A stretch of DNA of 40,144 nt from Crocinitomicaceae bacterium (GTDB lineage: Bacteria > Bacteroidota > Bacteroidia > Flavobacteriales_D > Crocinitomicaceae): positions 1 to 40,144 of the forward strand of contig JAGQYP010000034.1 of the NCBI GenBank assembly GCA_020436025.1, in the 5' to 3' direction. The notes beneath the pieces were generated by a model that worked only from the letters and a program-made list of their open reading frames with translations, was not told the DNA's origin and did no database searches. The position numbers and the translations under genes were made by a program. The number at the start of each line of letters is the position of its first letter. The stretch's first letter is position 1. Positions 16,078 through 22,431 of the stretch are shown here, piece after piece.

Positions 16078-16270
16078 TTTCTTCAAGTTGGAATAATTCA
16101 TTTACAGATTGGCAAAAGACCAGTGATATCTTTAATGCAAGAGAAGTGGATGGAATATATTTGCCTTTTTCTATAGAATTTATGGTTTGTCGAGAAACAC
16201 CTACTTTGTTGGCTAGTTCTTCTTGTGTTAGTGAGTGGATTGCTCGTTGTATCTTAAGGGTGTTCTTCAT
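16070..16270 (-). CDS. XRE-family helix-turn-helix regulator
   Basis: A 66-residue single-domain DNA-binding protein. RAIHSLTQEELANKVGVSRQTINSIEKGKYIPSTSLALKIS is a complete Cro/C1-type HTH, with recognition helix SRQTINSIEKG near 25-35; the tail is FCQSVNELFQLEE. It resembles the small YozG-like regulators that accompany membrane proteins. Its ATG overlaps the upstream membrane-protein stop as ATGA, and its own stop overlaps the AlkD-like start, so all three are translated from one message. It is the likely regulator of this operon through the inverted repeat at 16671-16707. Confidence 0.9.
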   Translation of the reverse strand: MKNTLKIQRAIHSLTQEELANKVGVSRQTINSIEKGKYIPSTSLALKISLVFCQSVNELFQLEEND

Positions 16271-16665
16271 TCGGTCTTCTTTTTTATAGAATAGTAGGAG
16301 ATGAAAAACACAGCAAACATCATCAGTAATAATTCAAATCTGGATTGAAGATTAAATTCTCCGTCAAATAAAAGATTTGCAAAGGGTACAATCGCCGTAA
16401 AACCAACTCCAAATATAAATGCATTCGTAAATGCTTTTATTCTAATTTGTATAGTTAGTTCATCTTCTTGCTTACCAGCAGCTATTGTCAATGTCAATAA
16501 ACATAATAGGATACCAGATTGGAGTATATTTTTCAAAAGTTCTTTTGAGTCTTCTGATAAATCAATACCAGAAATCTTAATTATTATAGTGGCAACTAAA
16601 AAAGAGAAAAGACCGATCCAAGCGTATTTCTTGAAACGATAAGGTAATAGGTTTAATCTTTCCAT
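16267..16665 (-). CDS. Membrane protein paired with XRE regulator
   Basis: A 132-residue protein with four predicted membrane segments (about 14-30, 47-63, 82-98 and 110-126). A conserved-looking cytoplasmic loop, GKQEDELTIQIRIKAFTNAF, resembles the EDE-xxxIRxKA motif I recall from small Bacteroidota membrane proteins encoded next to XRE regulators. Function is unknown. The stop overlaps the regulator start (ATGA). An inverted repeat GTAAAGTA/TACTTTAC sits directly upstream. Confidence 0.75.
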   Translation of the reverse strand: MERLNLLPYRFKKYAWIGLFSFLVATIIIKISGIDLSEDSKELLKNILQSGILLCLLTLTIAAGKQEDELTIQIRIKAFTNAFIFGVGFTAIVPFANLLFDGEFNLQSRFELLLMMFAVFFISYYSIKKKTE

Positions 16666-16670
16666 ACTAA

Positions 16671-16707
16671 GTAAAGTAAATTTAACAATATGTCAAATAT
16701 ACTTTAC
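16671..16707. promoter_or_regulatory. Inverted repeat, candidate operator of the membrane-XRE-AlkD operon
   Basis: Perfect 8-bp arms GTAAAGTA (16671-16678) and TACTTTAC (16700-16707) are separated by 21 bp, just upstream of the membrane-protein ATG (16665) and downstream of the higA stop (16719). On the minus strand the proximal arm reads TACTTTAC, one or two changes from a -7 box, so a bound regulator would occlude the promoter. Confidence 0.55.
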
Positions 16708-16718
16708 AATTTATATTT

Positions 16719-17021
16719 TTACAAATCAATCTGGATATTTACTTTTCCTCCTAATCCTTTTTCCACGATTTCATAAAGAGTCTTCAATGTGATATTTGCC
16801 CCGTCATTTTCAACTCGGGAAATGTAGGTTCTTTTTTTATCGATCAAAATGGCCAATTCGCTTTGAGTTAGATTTTTGGATTCTCTTGCTTTACGTATGA
16901 GTAAGCCAATTTTAAATCCTTCAAATTCTCTGTCCAATTCTTCTCTTCTATCAGAACCTTTAGGGCCATAGACTTTGTCTTTGATTTCTGACCAGGACTT
17001 TATTTTATTTTCTTTCTTCAT
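16719..17021 (-). CDS. higA: HigA-type antitoxin (XRE family)
   Basis: A 100-residue protein with an acidic/basic N-terminal extension (SWSEIKDKVYGPKGSDRREELDREFEGFKIG) followed by an HTH domain (LIRKARESKNLTQSELAILIDKKRTYISRVENDG), the organisation of HigA antitoxins in this phylum. The ATG overlaps the end of a decayed toxin frame by about 17 nt, as in intact HigBA modules. Since the toxin is broken, HigA is now a solitary DNA-binding protein that may still bind the palindrome in its promoter. Confidence 0.85.
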   Translation of the reverse strand: MKKENKIKSWSEIKDKVYGPKGSDRREELDREFEGFKIGLLIRKARESKNLTQSELAILIDKKRTYISRVENDGANITLKTLYEIVEKGLGGKVNIQIDL

Positions 17022-17169
17022 AATATTGGTTCATTAATTTCAAAGCCTTTTCAATCTCCTGTTTAGGTGTTTTCTGAGTTTATATCTTATCCTGAATGAT
17101 AGTTGGTTGGTTGATCAAAAATTCTTCAATATAATCACCATTAGTAATTACTTGACGAATTTTAACCAT
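17005..17169 (-). pseudogene. higB: Decayed RelE/HigB-type toxin
   Basis: From ATG 17169 the frame reads MVKIRQVITNGDYIEEFL then INQPTIIQDKI and a TAA. In the same frame it continues TQKTPKQEIEKALKLMNQYY and EERK to TAA at 17007-17005. The head matches the N-terminus and the tail matches the C-terminus (KTPKxEIEKA) of HigB-type toxins, which are about 100-115 residues. Only 53 codons remain, so the catalytic middle, some 50-60 residues, is deleted and a stop lies at the junction. The tail still overlaps higA as in an intact pair. Confidence 0.85.
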
Positions 17170-17173
17170 AAAA

Positions 17174-17205
17174 CAAAGGTAACTTATAAGTTGCTTAATT
17201 CCCAA
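17174..17205 (-). promoter_or_regulatory. higBA promoter with palindromic operator
   Basis: The minus strand has TTG (17205-17203), 21 bases and TACCTTTG (17181-17174). The spacer contains the perfect 12-bp palindrome AACTTATAAGTT (17181-17192), overlapping the -7 box, a typical place for toxin-antitoxin autorepression. The box ends 4 nt before the toxin ATG, so the transcript would be leaderless. Confidence 0.75.
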
Positions 17206-17712
17206 TCAGAGAATTATTTTCTCCATACAAAGATAATCTGCATCATCACGATAACTTAAATAGGTTCTTCCTACTTTCTGATACCCTCTTTTTTCATAAA
17301 ATTTAAGGTTGTTTTGATTCTTAGAAAAGGTATCCAATCGGATCGAGTCGTATTGATGCTCTTTGGCGAATCGCTCTGCAAAATCCATCATCCTTGAACC
17401 TAATCCTTGACCTTGAAATTCAGGTAAAGTTGCAAGTCGGTGTACGACTAAATTCTTAGATGAAACAGGAGTGATCCATTCTATATCTTGGTATTCCGGA
17501 TCTTGTTTTTCATTGAGAACCACCATGGTTTTTATCAATCCTTGATCTTCAAAAACAAAAACAGTTCCTTCCTCCACATCTTGCTTGATATAATTTCGAT
17601 CTGGATATCCTTCTAACCACTGATCCACTCCATTTGCACGCATAAAAGCACCGCACTCTTGTACTAAATCCGTGAGGTAGTCGATCTCAGCTATTTGGGC
17701 TTGACGAAACAT
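17206..17712 (-). CDS. GNAT-family N-acetyltransferase
   Basis: A 168-residue acetyl-CoA-dependent transferase; the acceptor is unknown. The GNAT core is clear: beta-strand 4 and motif A NLVVHRLATLPEFQGQGLGSRMMDFAERFAKE (Q/RxxGxG/A pyrophosphate loop QGQGLG), followed by SIRLDTFSKNQNNLKFYEKRGYQKVG (motif B). The N-terminal EIDYLTDLVQECGAFMRANGVDQW resembles uncharacterised GNATs of the phylum. It lies downstream of kbl's strand-mate region, with a repeat element (17715-17818) separating the two. Confidence 0.85.
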   Translation of the reverse strand: MFRQAQIAEIDYLTDLVQECGAFMRANGVDQWLEGYPDRNYIKQDVEEGTVFVFEDQGLIKTMVVLNEKQDPEYQDIEWITPVSSKNLVVHRLATLPEFQGQGLGSRMMDFAERFAKEHQYDSIRLDTFSKNQNNLKFYEKRGYQKVGRTYLSYRDDADYLCMEKIIL

Positions 17713-17714
17713 TT

Positions 17715-17818
17715 GAGTTATTCGAGTGAAGAACCGAGCGATAGCGAGCTTATCGACCGATAGGGAGATAATTTTTCGAATAATTTTCCAAATTCTACAC
17801 TCTACACTCGAATAACTC
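17715..17818. repeat. 54-nt repeat flanked by 14-bp inverted repeats (MITE/REP-like)
   Basis: A third copy of the 54-nt unit (17722-17775) sits inside perfect 14-bp inverted ends GAGTTATTCGAGTG (17715-17728) and CACTCGAATAACTC (17805-17818). The whole 104-bp element lies between kbl and the GNAT gene. No transposase is encoded. Confidence 0.75.
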
Positions 17819-17823
17819 TAAAC

Positions 17824-19011
17824 TTAAATAGCTCCTAATTCTTTTCCGATTTTTTCGAAGGCTGCAAGTGCTTTATCCAAGTGAGCTGTTTCGTGTGCAG
17901 CGGATAACTGGACTCTGATTCTTGCTTCACCTTTTGGTACAACTGGGTAAAAGAAACCTACTGCATAAACTCCTTCTTCCAATAATCTGTCTGCAAATTG
18001 CTGGGAAAGTTTTGCGTCGTATAGCATGATTGGAACGATGGCTGAATCCCCTTCTTTGAATTCCAATCCGATTTTTCTTAATCCTTCTTTAAAATATTTT
18101 GTGTTGGCTTCCAGTTTGTCTCTTAACTCTGTAGTTGAGCTCAATAATTTGAATACCTCATTAGATGCTCCTACAATAGCTGGAGAAAGAGAATTGGAGA
18201 ACAAATACGGTCTGGATCTTTGTCTTAGCATTTCAACCACTTCTTTCTTTCCAGATGTAAATCCTCCCATGGCTCCACCTAAAGCTTTACCTAGTGTTCC
18301 TGTAATGATATCAATTCTTCCCATCACATTGTGGTATTCATGTGTTCCTCTTCCTGTTTTTCCAATAAAACCTGAAGAGTGACATTCATCCACCATCACC
18401 AAGGCATCATATTTTTCAGCCAAATCGCATATTTCGTTCAATTTGGCAATATCACCATCCATGGAGAAAACGCCATCTGTAACAATGATTCTGTTTCTTT
18501 GGGCTTGAGCTTTTTTCAATTGTTCTTCCAGATCAGCCATGTCGGAATGTGCATATCTGTACCGTTGTGCTTTACACAATCTTACTCCATCGATAATAGA
18601 AGCATGGTTCAACGAGTCAGAAATAATCGCATCTTCGGCTTCGAAAAGAGGTTCGAAAACACCTCCGTTGGCGTCAAAGGCTGCGGCATAAAGAATCGTA
18701 TCTTCCATTCCAAGAAAGTCTGCGATTCTTTGTTCCAGTTCTTTATGTATGTCTTGAGTTCCACAAATAAATCTTACTGATGACATTCCAAAACCGTGTG
18801 AATCCAAAGCATTTTTAGCTCCTTCGATTACTTTTGGGTGAGACGAAAGCCCCAAATAGTTGTTGGCACACATGATGATCACTTCCTCACCTGAGTCAAC
18901 TTTAACTACTGCACCTTGAGGGGTAGTGATGATTCTTTCCTTTTTAAATAATCCAGCTTCTTTGATTTCACTTAATTCATTTTGAAGCTGTTGTTGTAAT
19001 TTTCCTATCAT
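17824..19011 (-). CDS. kbl: Glycine C-acetyltransferase (2-amino-3-ketobutyrate CoA ligase)
   Basis: PLP enzyme that cleaves 2-amino-3-ketobutyrate with CoA to glycine and acetyl-CoA, the second step of threonine degradation. The 395-residue length is exact for the family. It has [12 protein letters not shown] (48-59), [12 protein letters not shown] (131-142), [12 protein letters not shown] with Asp208 and His211, and the PLP lysine in [14 protein letters not shown] (Lys242). The closely related KAS-type enzymes (BioF, SPT) share the fold, but the [26 protein letters not shown] C-terminus favours Kbl. No threonine dehydrogenase gene is in the window. Confidence 0.93.
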   Translation of the reverse strand: MIGKLQQQLQNELSEIKEAGLFKKERIITTPQGAVVKVDSGEEVIIMCANNYLGLSSHPKVIEGAKNALDSHGFGMSSVRFICGTQDIHKELEQRIADFLGMEDTILYAAAFDANGGVFEPLFEAEDAIISDSLNHASIIDGVRLCKAQRYRYAHSDMADLEEQLKKAQAQRNRIIVTDGVFSMDGDIAKLNEICDLAEKYDALVMVDECHSSGFIGKTGRGTHEYHNVMGRIDIITGTLGKALGGAMGGFTSGKKEVVEMLRQRSRPYLFSNSLSPAIVGASNEVFKLLSSTTELRDKLEANTKYFKEGLRKIGLEFKEGDSAIVPIMLYDAKLSQQFADRLLEEGVYAVGFFYPVVPKGEARIRVQLSAAHETAHLDKALAAFEKIGKELGAI

Positions 19012-19025
19012 ATCAATGTTTTTAA

Positions 19026-19056
19026 ATAAAAAAGTCCCACCTATAAAAGCGGGACT
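19026..19056 (-). terminator. Terminator after the TonB-plug gene
   Basis: On the minus strand AGTCCC (19056-19051) and GGGACT (19038-19033) pair around a GCTTTTATAGGT loop, and six T residues follow. It lies 28 nt after the stop of the plug-domain gene and just before kbl, so it closes that gene cleanly. Confidence 0.8.
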
Positions 19057-19083
19057 AATTTAAGGAAAAAAGATGAAGGGCCA

Positions 19084-19800
19084 CTACTTCATTTGAGAAG
19101 CTTTCCATCTATTGTAAAGGTCGAAGTAGGAAACCGTTTCCATAACGACAACTCCTCCGGTGCAATCACCATATTTAGCTGGAACACCACCAGTATAGAC
19201 ACTAATGTGACCTATTGCCGCACCAGGAATTGCAGCCATTGAATTAGACTTCACACCATCGATATAATAAAGAGTTGATTCTGGACGAGAACCTCTAATA
19301 ATCACTCCTTTTCCATCCCCAGTCAACTGAGTTCCTCCAGCAGTAGCTACAATTTTAATAGGATCAAATTTGTTAGGAGATACTCGTATGTCTTCAATAG
19401 AGATATTAATTTTCGCTGGTTCCTCAGCAATTAATTTTTCTCTAAATGCTGAAACGACTACCACTGTGAGCATGCTATCTTGTAAGGCAAAACTTCCAAC
19501 ATTGGTAATTTGATCTGGCATCACCTTAACGTTTGTGAATATCCTTTTACCTGTTGCTTGTGTGGCTGTTAAAGTATATTCTCCAACCGGAATTGATGAA
19601 ATTCGGAAATTCCCATCAAAATCCGTGACAACTCCTTTTTTCGATCCAGCAACCTCTACGTAAACATGAGCGCCAATTGCTGTATTGCTTGAGTCAGCCT
19701 GCCAAACCTTCCCTTTTATTTCTCCAGCGGTCGATTGACCCAAAGAAAAAGTGAATACTCCGAAAACAAGTATAACTGCGATGTACATTCCTTTTTTCAT
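19084..19800 (-). CDS. Exported carboxypeptidase-regulatory plus TonB-plug protein lacking a barrel
   Basis: A 238-residue protein with a signal peptide (1-21, ending FSLGQ), a CarboxypepD_reg-like domain (about 26-105, KGKVWQADSSNTAIGAHVYV, GVVTDFDGNFRISSIPVGEYTLT) and a TonB-receptor plug domain (about 120-225, GVIIRGSRPESTLYYIDGVKSN, ISVYTGGVPAKYGDCTGGVVVMET). In ordinary receptors the plug leads into a barrel of 500 or more residues, but here the frame stops 13-15 residues later. A terminator follows immediately and no barrel sequence lies beyond, so this looks like a genuine short gene rather than a frameshifted receptor. Perhaps it acts as a periplasmic or outer-membrane-associated partner; function unknown. 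Confidence 0.82.
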   Translation of the reverse strand: MKKGMYIAVILVFGVFTFSLGQSTAGEIKGKVWQADSSNTAIGAHVYVEVAGSKKGVVTDFDGNFRISSIPVGEYTLTATQATGKRIFTNVKVMPDQITNVGSFALQDSMLTVVVVSAFREKLIAEEPAKINISIEDIRVSPNKFDPIKIVATAGGTQLTGDGKGVIIRGSRPESTLYYIDGVKSNSMAAIPGAAIGHISVYTGGVPAKYGDCTGGVVVMETVSYFDLYNRWKASQMK

Positions 19801-19929
19801 AATTCTAAATTTTAAGATTCAACTATAGGATGAGGGATTTTTTGAAATTCCATAAATACGATGAATATTTTTTAAATTGGTTGGCAGATGGCATGATAAT
19901 TGAATTCAGCATTATAAATCAAGGAAGGC

Positions 19930-21234
19930 ATGAAAAATTTAATACTTACGTTGATTACCTTAATTCATTTTTCGCATTTGGAGGCTCAGCAAATTACCAT
20001 TTTTGAAGATGTGAATTTTGGTGGAGGAAGTAAAAATATTACTTCAAATTGGAAAGCAACAGGAGATCAATCTATTTGGAATGATAAAATCAGTTCTATC
20101 CGAGTTCCTGAAGGTACCATCATCGTAATTTATGAGCATTCGAATTATTTAGGTGCGCATAAGGTGATTAGCAGAGACTGGCAGGCAAACGAGGAAGATG
20201 GAGTCTGGAATGATCAAATTTCAGCAATAAAGATATTGGATACTGAAGCAGACTATTCCATGATTTACGCTTGTTATTTGCAACAGGGAAATCTTGATTC
20301 TTGGGATCGAACTAGTGATTTCACTTTGACTAGTGCAGGGGTAGGTTATTTAGGAACATCAATCTTGAAAAATCCTAAGGTGGATACAGTAGATATGGCA
20401 CTAACTTTTGCAAGACAGGATCAAAATCGTGCGGATGGGAAGATCAAAATTGAGGGAAATGAGATTTTTGGGTGGATTCAATTTGACGGTAAAGCAAAAC
20501 GGAATTTATATGGATATCTGTCGGACTTGCAGCCAACAATTGTTCAGCCAGTCTTGGATCAATCGGTTTTGGAGCAAAAACCAAGACAAAGAGAAGGCCA
20601 AAATCATTCGATCGAAAATACGGAAATCATGCCTCAAGTTCGAAATTATTCTGAAGGAGTTCGTGTATTTATGAATAATGATTTTACTGGAGAAAGTAGG
20701 TATGTAGATAAGGATTGGTCCTTTGGAGACATCAATACCGATCCAGATTGGTCAAAGTGGTGGCGAAAAGTGAAATCCATAAAAGTTCCTCCAGGGTGGG
20801 AGATTATTTGTTACAGTGGTGAGAATTTTCAAGGAAGGTCGATTCACCTTACAGGAGACTGGATTCCTGACAACCATAACGATTGGAAGGACGATGTTGA
20901 ATCAATTAAAATTGTTAGAAAAGGAATGGTAAGTTATTGGGGGCAACTACTAAACCCAGGAGTAATCGTTTATAAGAATTCCAATTTTACTGGTCCTAGT
21001 AGATATGTGGATAAAGATTGGTCTTTTGGGGATGTGAATTTCGATCAGGATTTTAGTGAATGGTGGAGAAAAGTAGCCTCCATTAGAGTTCCTCCAGGAT
21101 GGGCGATTCGATGTTATTCTGCCGAGAATTTTCAAGGAAGATCAATAGAAATTACGAGTGACTGGGTTCCAGTCAATGATTCAAATTGGAAAGAGAAGGT
21201 AGAGTCGATAAGAATTGTGAGAAGGGGAAATTAA
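19930..21234 (+). CDS. Secreted beta/gamma-crystallin-type repeat protein
   Basis: A 434-residue exported protein (signal peptide 1-19, ending HLEAQ). There are three beta/gamma-crystallin-like domains of two Greek-key motifs each: residues about 21-112, 245-335 and 345-433. A separate domain of unknown type (about 113-205, starting YSMIYACYLQQGNLDSWDRT) and a Gln/Glu-rich linker lie between the first and second. Motif pairs are NFGGGSKNITSNW, NYLGAHKVISRDW, DFTGESRYVDKDW and NFQGRSIHLTGDW. The first domain retains canonical Ca-binding sequences NDKISS and NDQISA; in the last two these are WRKVKS, KDDVES, WRKVAS and KEKVES, so Ca binding is probably lost. Domains 2 and 3 are near copies. It could be a structural or calcium-responsive surface protein, or peptidase-inhibitor-like. 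No sorting domain is seen. Confidence 0.85.
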   Translation: MKNLILTLITLIHFSHLEAQQITIFEDVNFGGGSKNITSNWKATGDQSIWNDKISSIRVPEGTIIVIYEHSNYLGAHKVISRDWQANEEDGVWNDQISAIKILDTEADYSMIYACYLQQGNLDSWDRTSDFTLTSAGVGYLGTSILKNPKVDTVDMALTFARQDQNRADGKIKIEGNEIFGWIQFDGKAKRNLYGYLSDLQPTIVQPVLDQSVLEQKPRQREGQNHSIENTEIMPQVRNYSEGVRVFMNNDFTGESRYVDKDWSFGDINTDPDWSKWWRKVKSIKVPPGWEIICYSGENFQGRSIHLTGDWIPDNHNDWKDDVESIKIVRKGMVSYWGQLLNPGVIVYKNSNFTGPSRYVDKDWSFGDVNFDQDFSEWWRKVASIRVPPGWAIRCYSAENFQGRSIEITSDWVPVNDSNWKEKVESIRIVRRGN

Positions 21235-21821
21235 TTCACTGCAACCACTTCTTCAATTCCTTCTAAATGATTTTTCAGTAAAGTTTCGATACCACCTTTC
21301 AAAGTGGCTTCGCTAGATGGGCAACCGTTACAAGAACCTTTCAATTCAACAAAAACTTTTCCTTCTTGGTAAGCGATGAAATTGATAGCACCTCCGTCAC
21401 TTTCTACTGCCGGAGCTACATATTCATCCAAGAGTGCTTTGATTTGATCGTCTAAATCAGAAGCAGAAAATTGGCTAATATCGATTTTTGTTTTCTTTGG
21501 TTTGGCTTCTTGCTCTTTTTGAACTACGGGTTTTCCTTGGTTCAGATAGTTTCGAATAAACTCTCTCAATTCCATGTTGATGAAATCCCAATCTACATTA
21601 TCTGTTTTGGTTACAGTAACGAAATTGTTAGCTAAATACACAGCATCTACGAAAGGTAATGCAAATAGCTCTTCGGCTAGAGGTGAAATTCCTTTTGCTT
21701 CGTTGATCGAGTCAAATTCAAATTCTCCTGGTAATTCACAGATTCTATGATCTGAAACATACTTTACAGTTGAAGGATTTGGTGTGATTTCTGCGTATAC
21801 TGAATGAACAATTCGTTCCAT
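21231..21821 (-). CDS. NifU-like Fe-S cluster carrier (Nfu)
   Basis: Carrier that delivers Fe-S clusters to apo-enzymes. I start it at ATG 21821 (MERIVHSVYAEITPNPSTVKYVSD, 196 residues), since ten extra N-terminal residues of the longer frame have no family support. The N-terminal Nfu domain spans about 7-95, then a Lys-rich linker and the C-terminal NifU domain, in which LDEYVAPAVESDGGAINFIAY and KGSCNGCPSSEATLKGGIE carry the CxxC cluster ligand. The stop codon overlaps the convergent crystallin gene's stop. Confidence 0.9.
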   Translation of the reverse strand: MERIVHSVYAEITPNPSTVKYVSDHRICELPGEFEFDSINEAKGISPLAEELFALPFVDAVYLANNFVTVTKTDNVDWDFINMELREFIRNYLNQGKPVVQKEQEAKPKKTKIDISQFSASDLDDQIKALLDEYVAPAVESDGGAINFIAYQEGKVFVELKGSCNGCPSSEATLKGGIETLLKNHLEGIEEVVAVN

Positions 21822-21871
21822 GAGATTCCAATTTTTTATCAAAATTAACAAGACTCTAACAATTTAGCACT

Positions 21872-21901
21872 ATGGAAAGTTCCTGATTTTCCATAAATTT
21901 G
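21872..21901 (+). promoter_or_regulatory. Promoter and candidate operator of the metal operon
   Basis: TAAATTTG (21894-21901) is an exact -7 box ending 4 nt before the ATG at 21906. Immediately upstream a perfect 7-bp inverted repeat ATGGAAA (21872-21878) / TTTCCAT (21888-21894) abuts it. This is a plausible site for a metal-responsive repressor; no regulator gene is nearby. Confidence 0.55.
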
Positions 21902-21905
21902 TACT

Positions 21906-22379
21906 ATGGCATTCAATTTCAGGTCAATATTGTCATTATTTTTCTTAAGCCTCGTCTTGGTCATGTCGAGTGGCTTGACGGTTTATACCCGATCTTGTGA
22001 CCATGGATGTGAGAAAGAAATCACTTTAAACAAGCAAAGTGTCTTTTGCGAAAAGGAAAAACCTAAAACGGAAAAAGAAGAACCCAAATCATGTTGTGCA
22101 AAGACCAAAAAGAAATCTTGTGAAACAAATAATGAGGAGCAAAAACATTCTGATGAAAAATGTTGTGATGTTGAAGCTTTTTCTTTGGATGTTGATTTTT
22201 ACGGATTCTTTCCAAGTTTTGATCTTCAATTGGATTTCGAATATGTAGCGATCAATACGGTAAATGATATTGCCATCTTAAGATACGCAACCGTTCAGTT
22301 TTTTAATGATCTTCCTCCTCCTGACATAGGAATTTGTGGAAGAACCATACTACTTCAAAAGAATTCCTTCCTTATTTGA
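21906..22379 (+). CDS. HYC_CC_PP-type small secreted cysteine-rich protein
   Basis: A 157-residue protein with a hydrophobic signal or anchor (about 8-27), followed by Cys/His pairs CDHGC, a Lys/Glu-rich stretch with SCCAKTKKKSC and KCCDVE, and a conserved-looking tail FNDLPPPDIG. This order of motifs fits the Bacteroidota HYC_CC_PP family, known mainly from its position next to TonB receptors and heavy-metal proteins. The clustered cysteines suggest metal binding, probably copper or a similar soft metal, but this is inference. It leads an operon with a TonB receptor 52 nt later and an HMA protein. Confidence 0.75.
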   Translation: MAFNFRSILSLFFLSLVLVMSSGLTVYTRSCDHGCEKEITLNKQSVFCEKEKPKTEKEEPKSCCAKTKKKSCETNNEEQKHSDEKCCDVEAFSLDVDFYGFFPSFDLQLDFEYVAINTVNDIAILRYATVQFFNDLPPPDIGICGRTILLQKNSFLI

Positions 22380-22431
22380 TAAGTCACTTTTTACTGAGTA
22401 ATCATTTAGTAATTAGTAACTTATCAATTTC

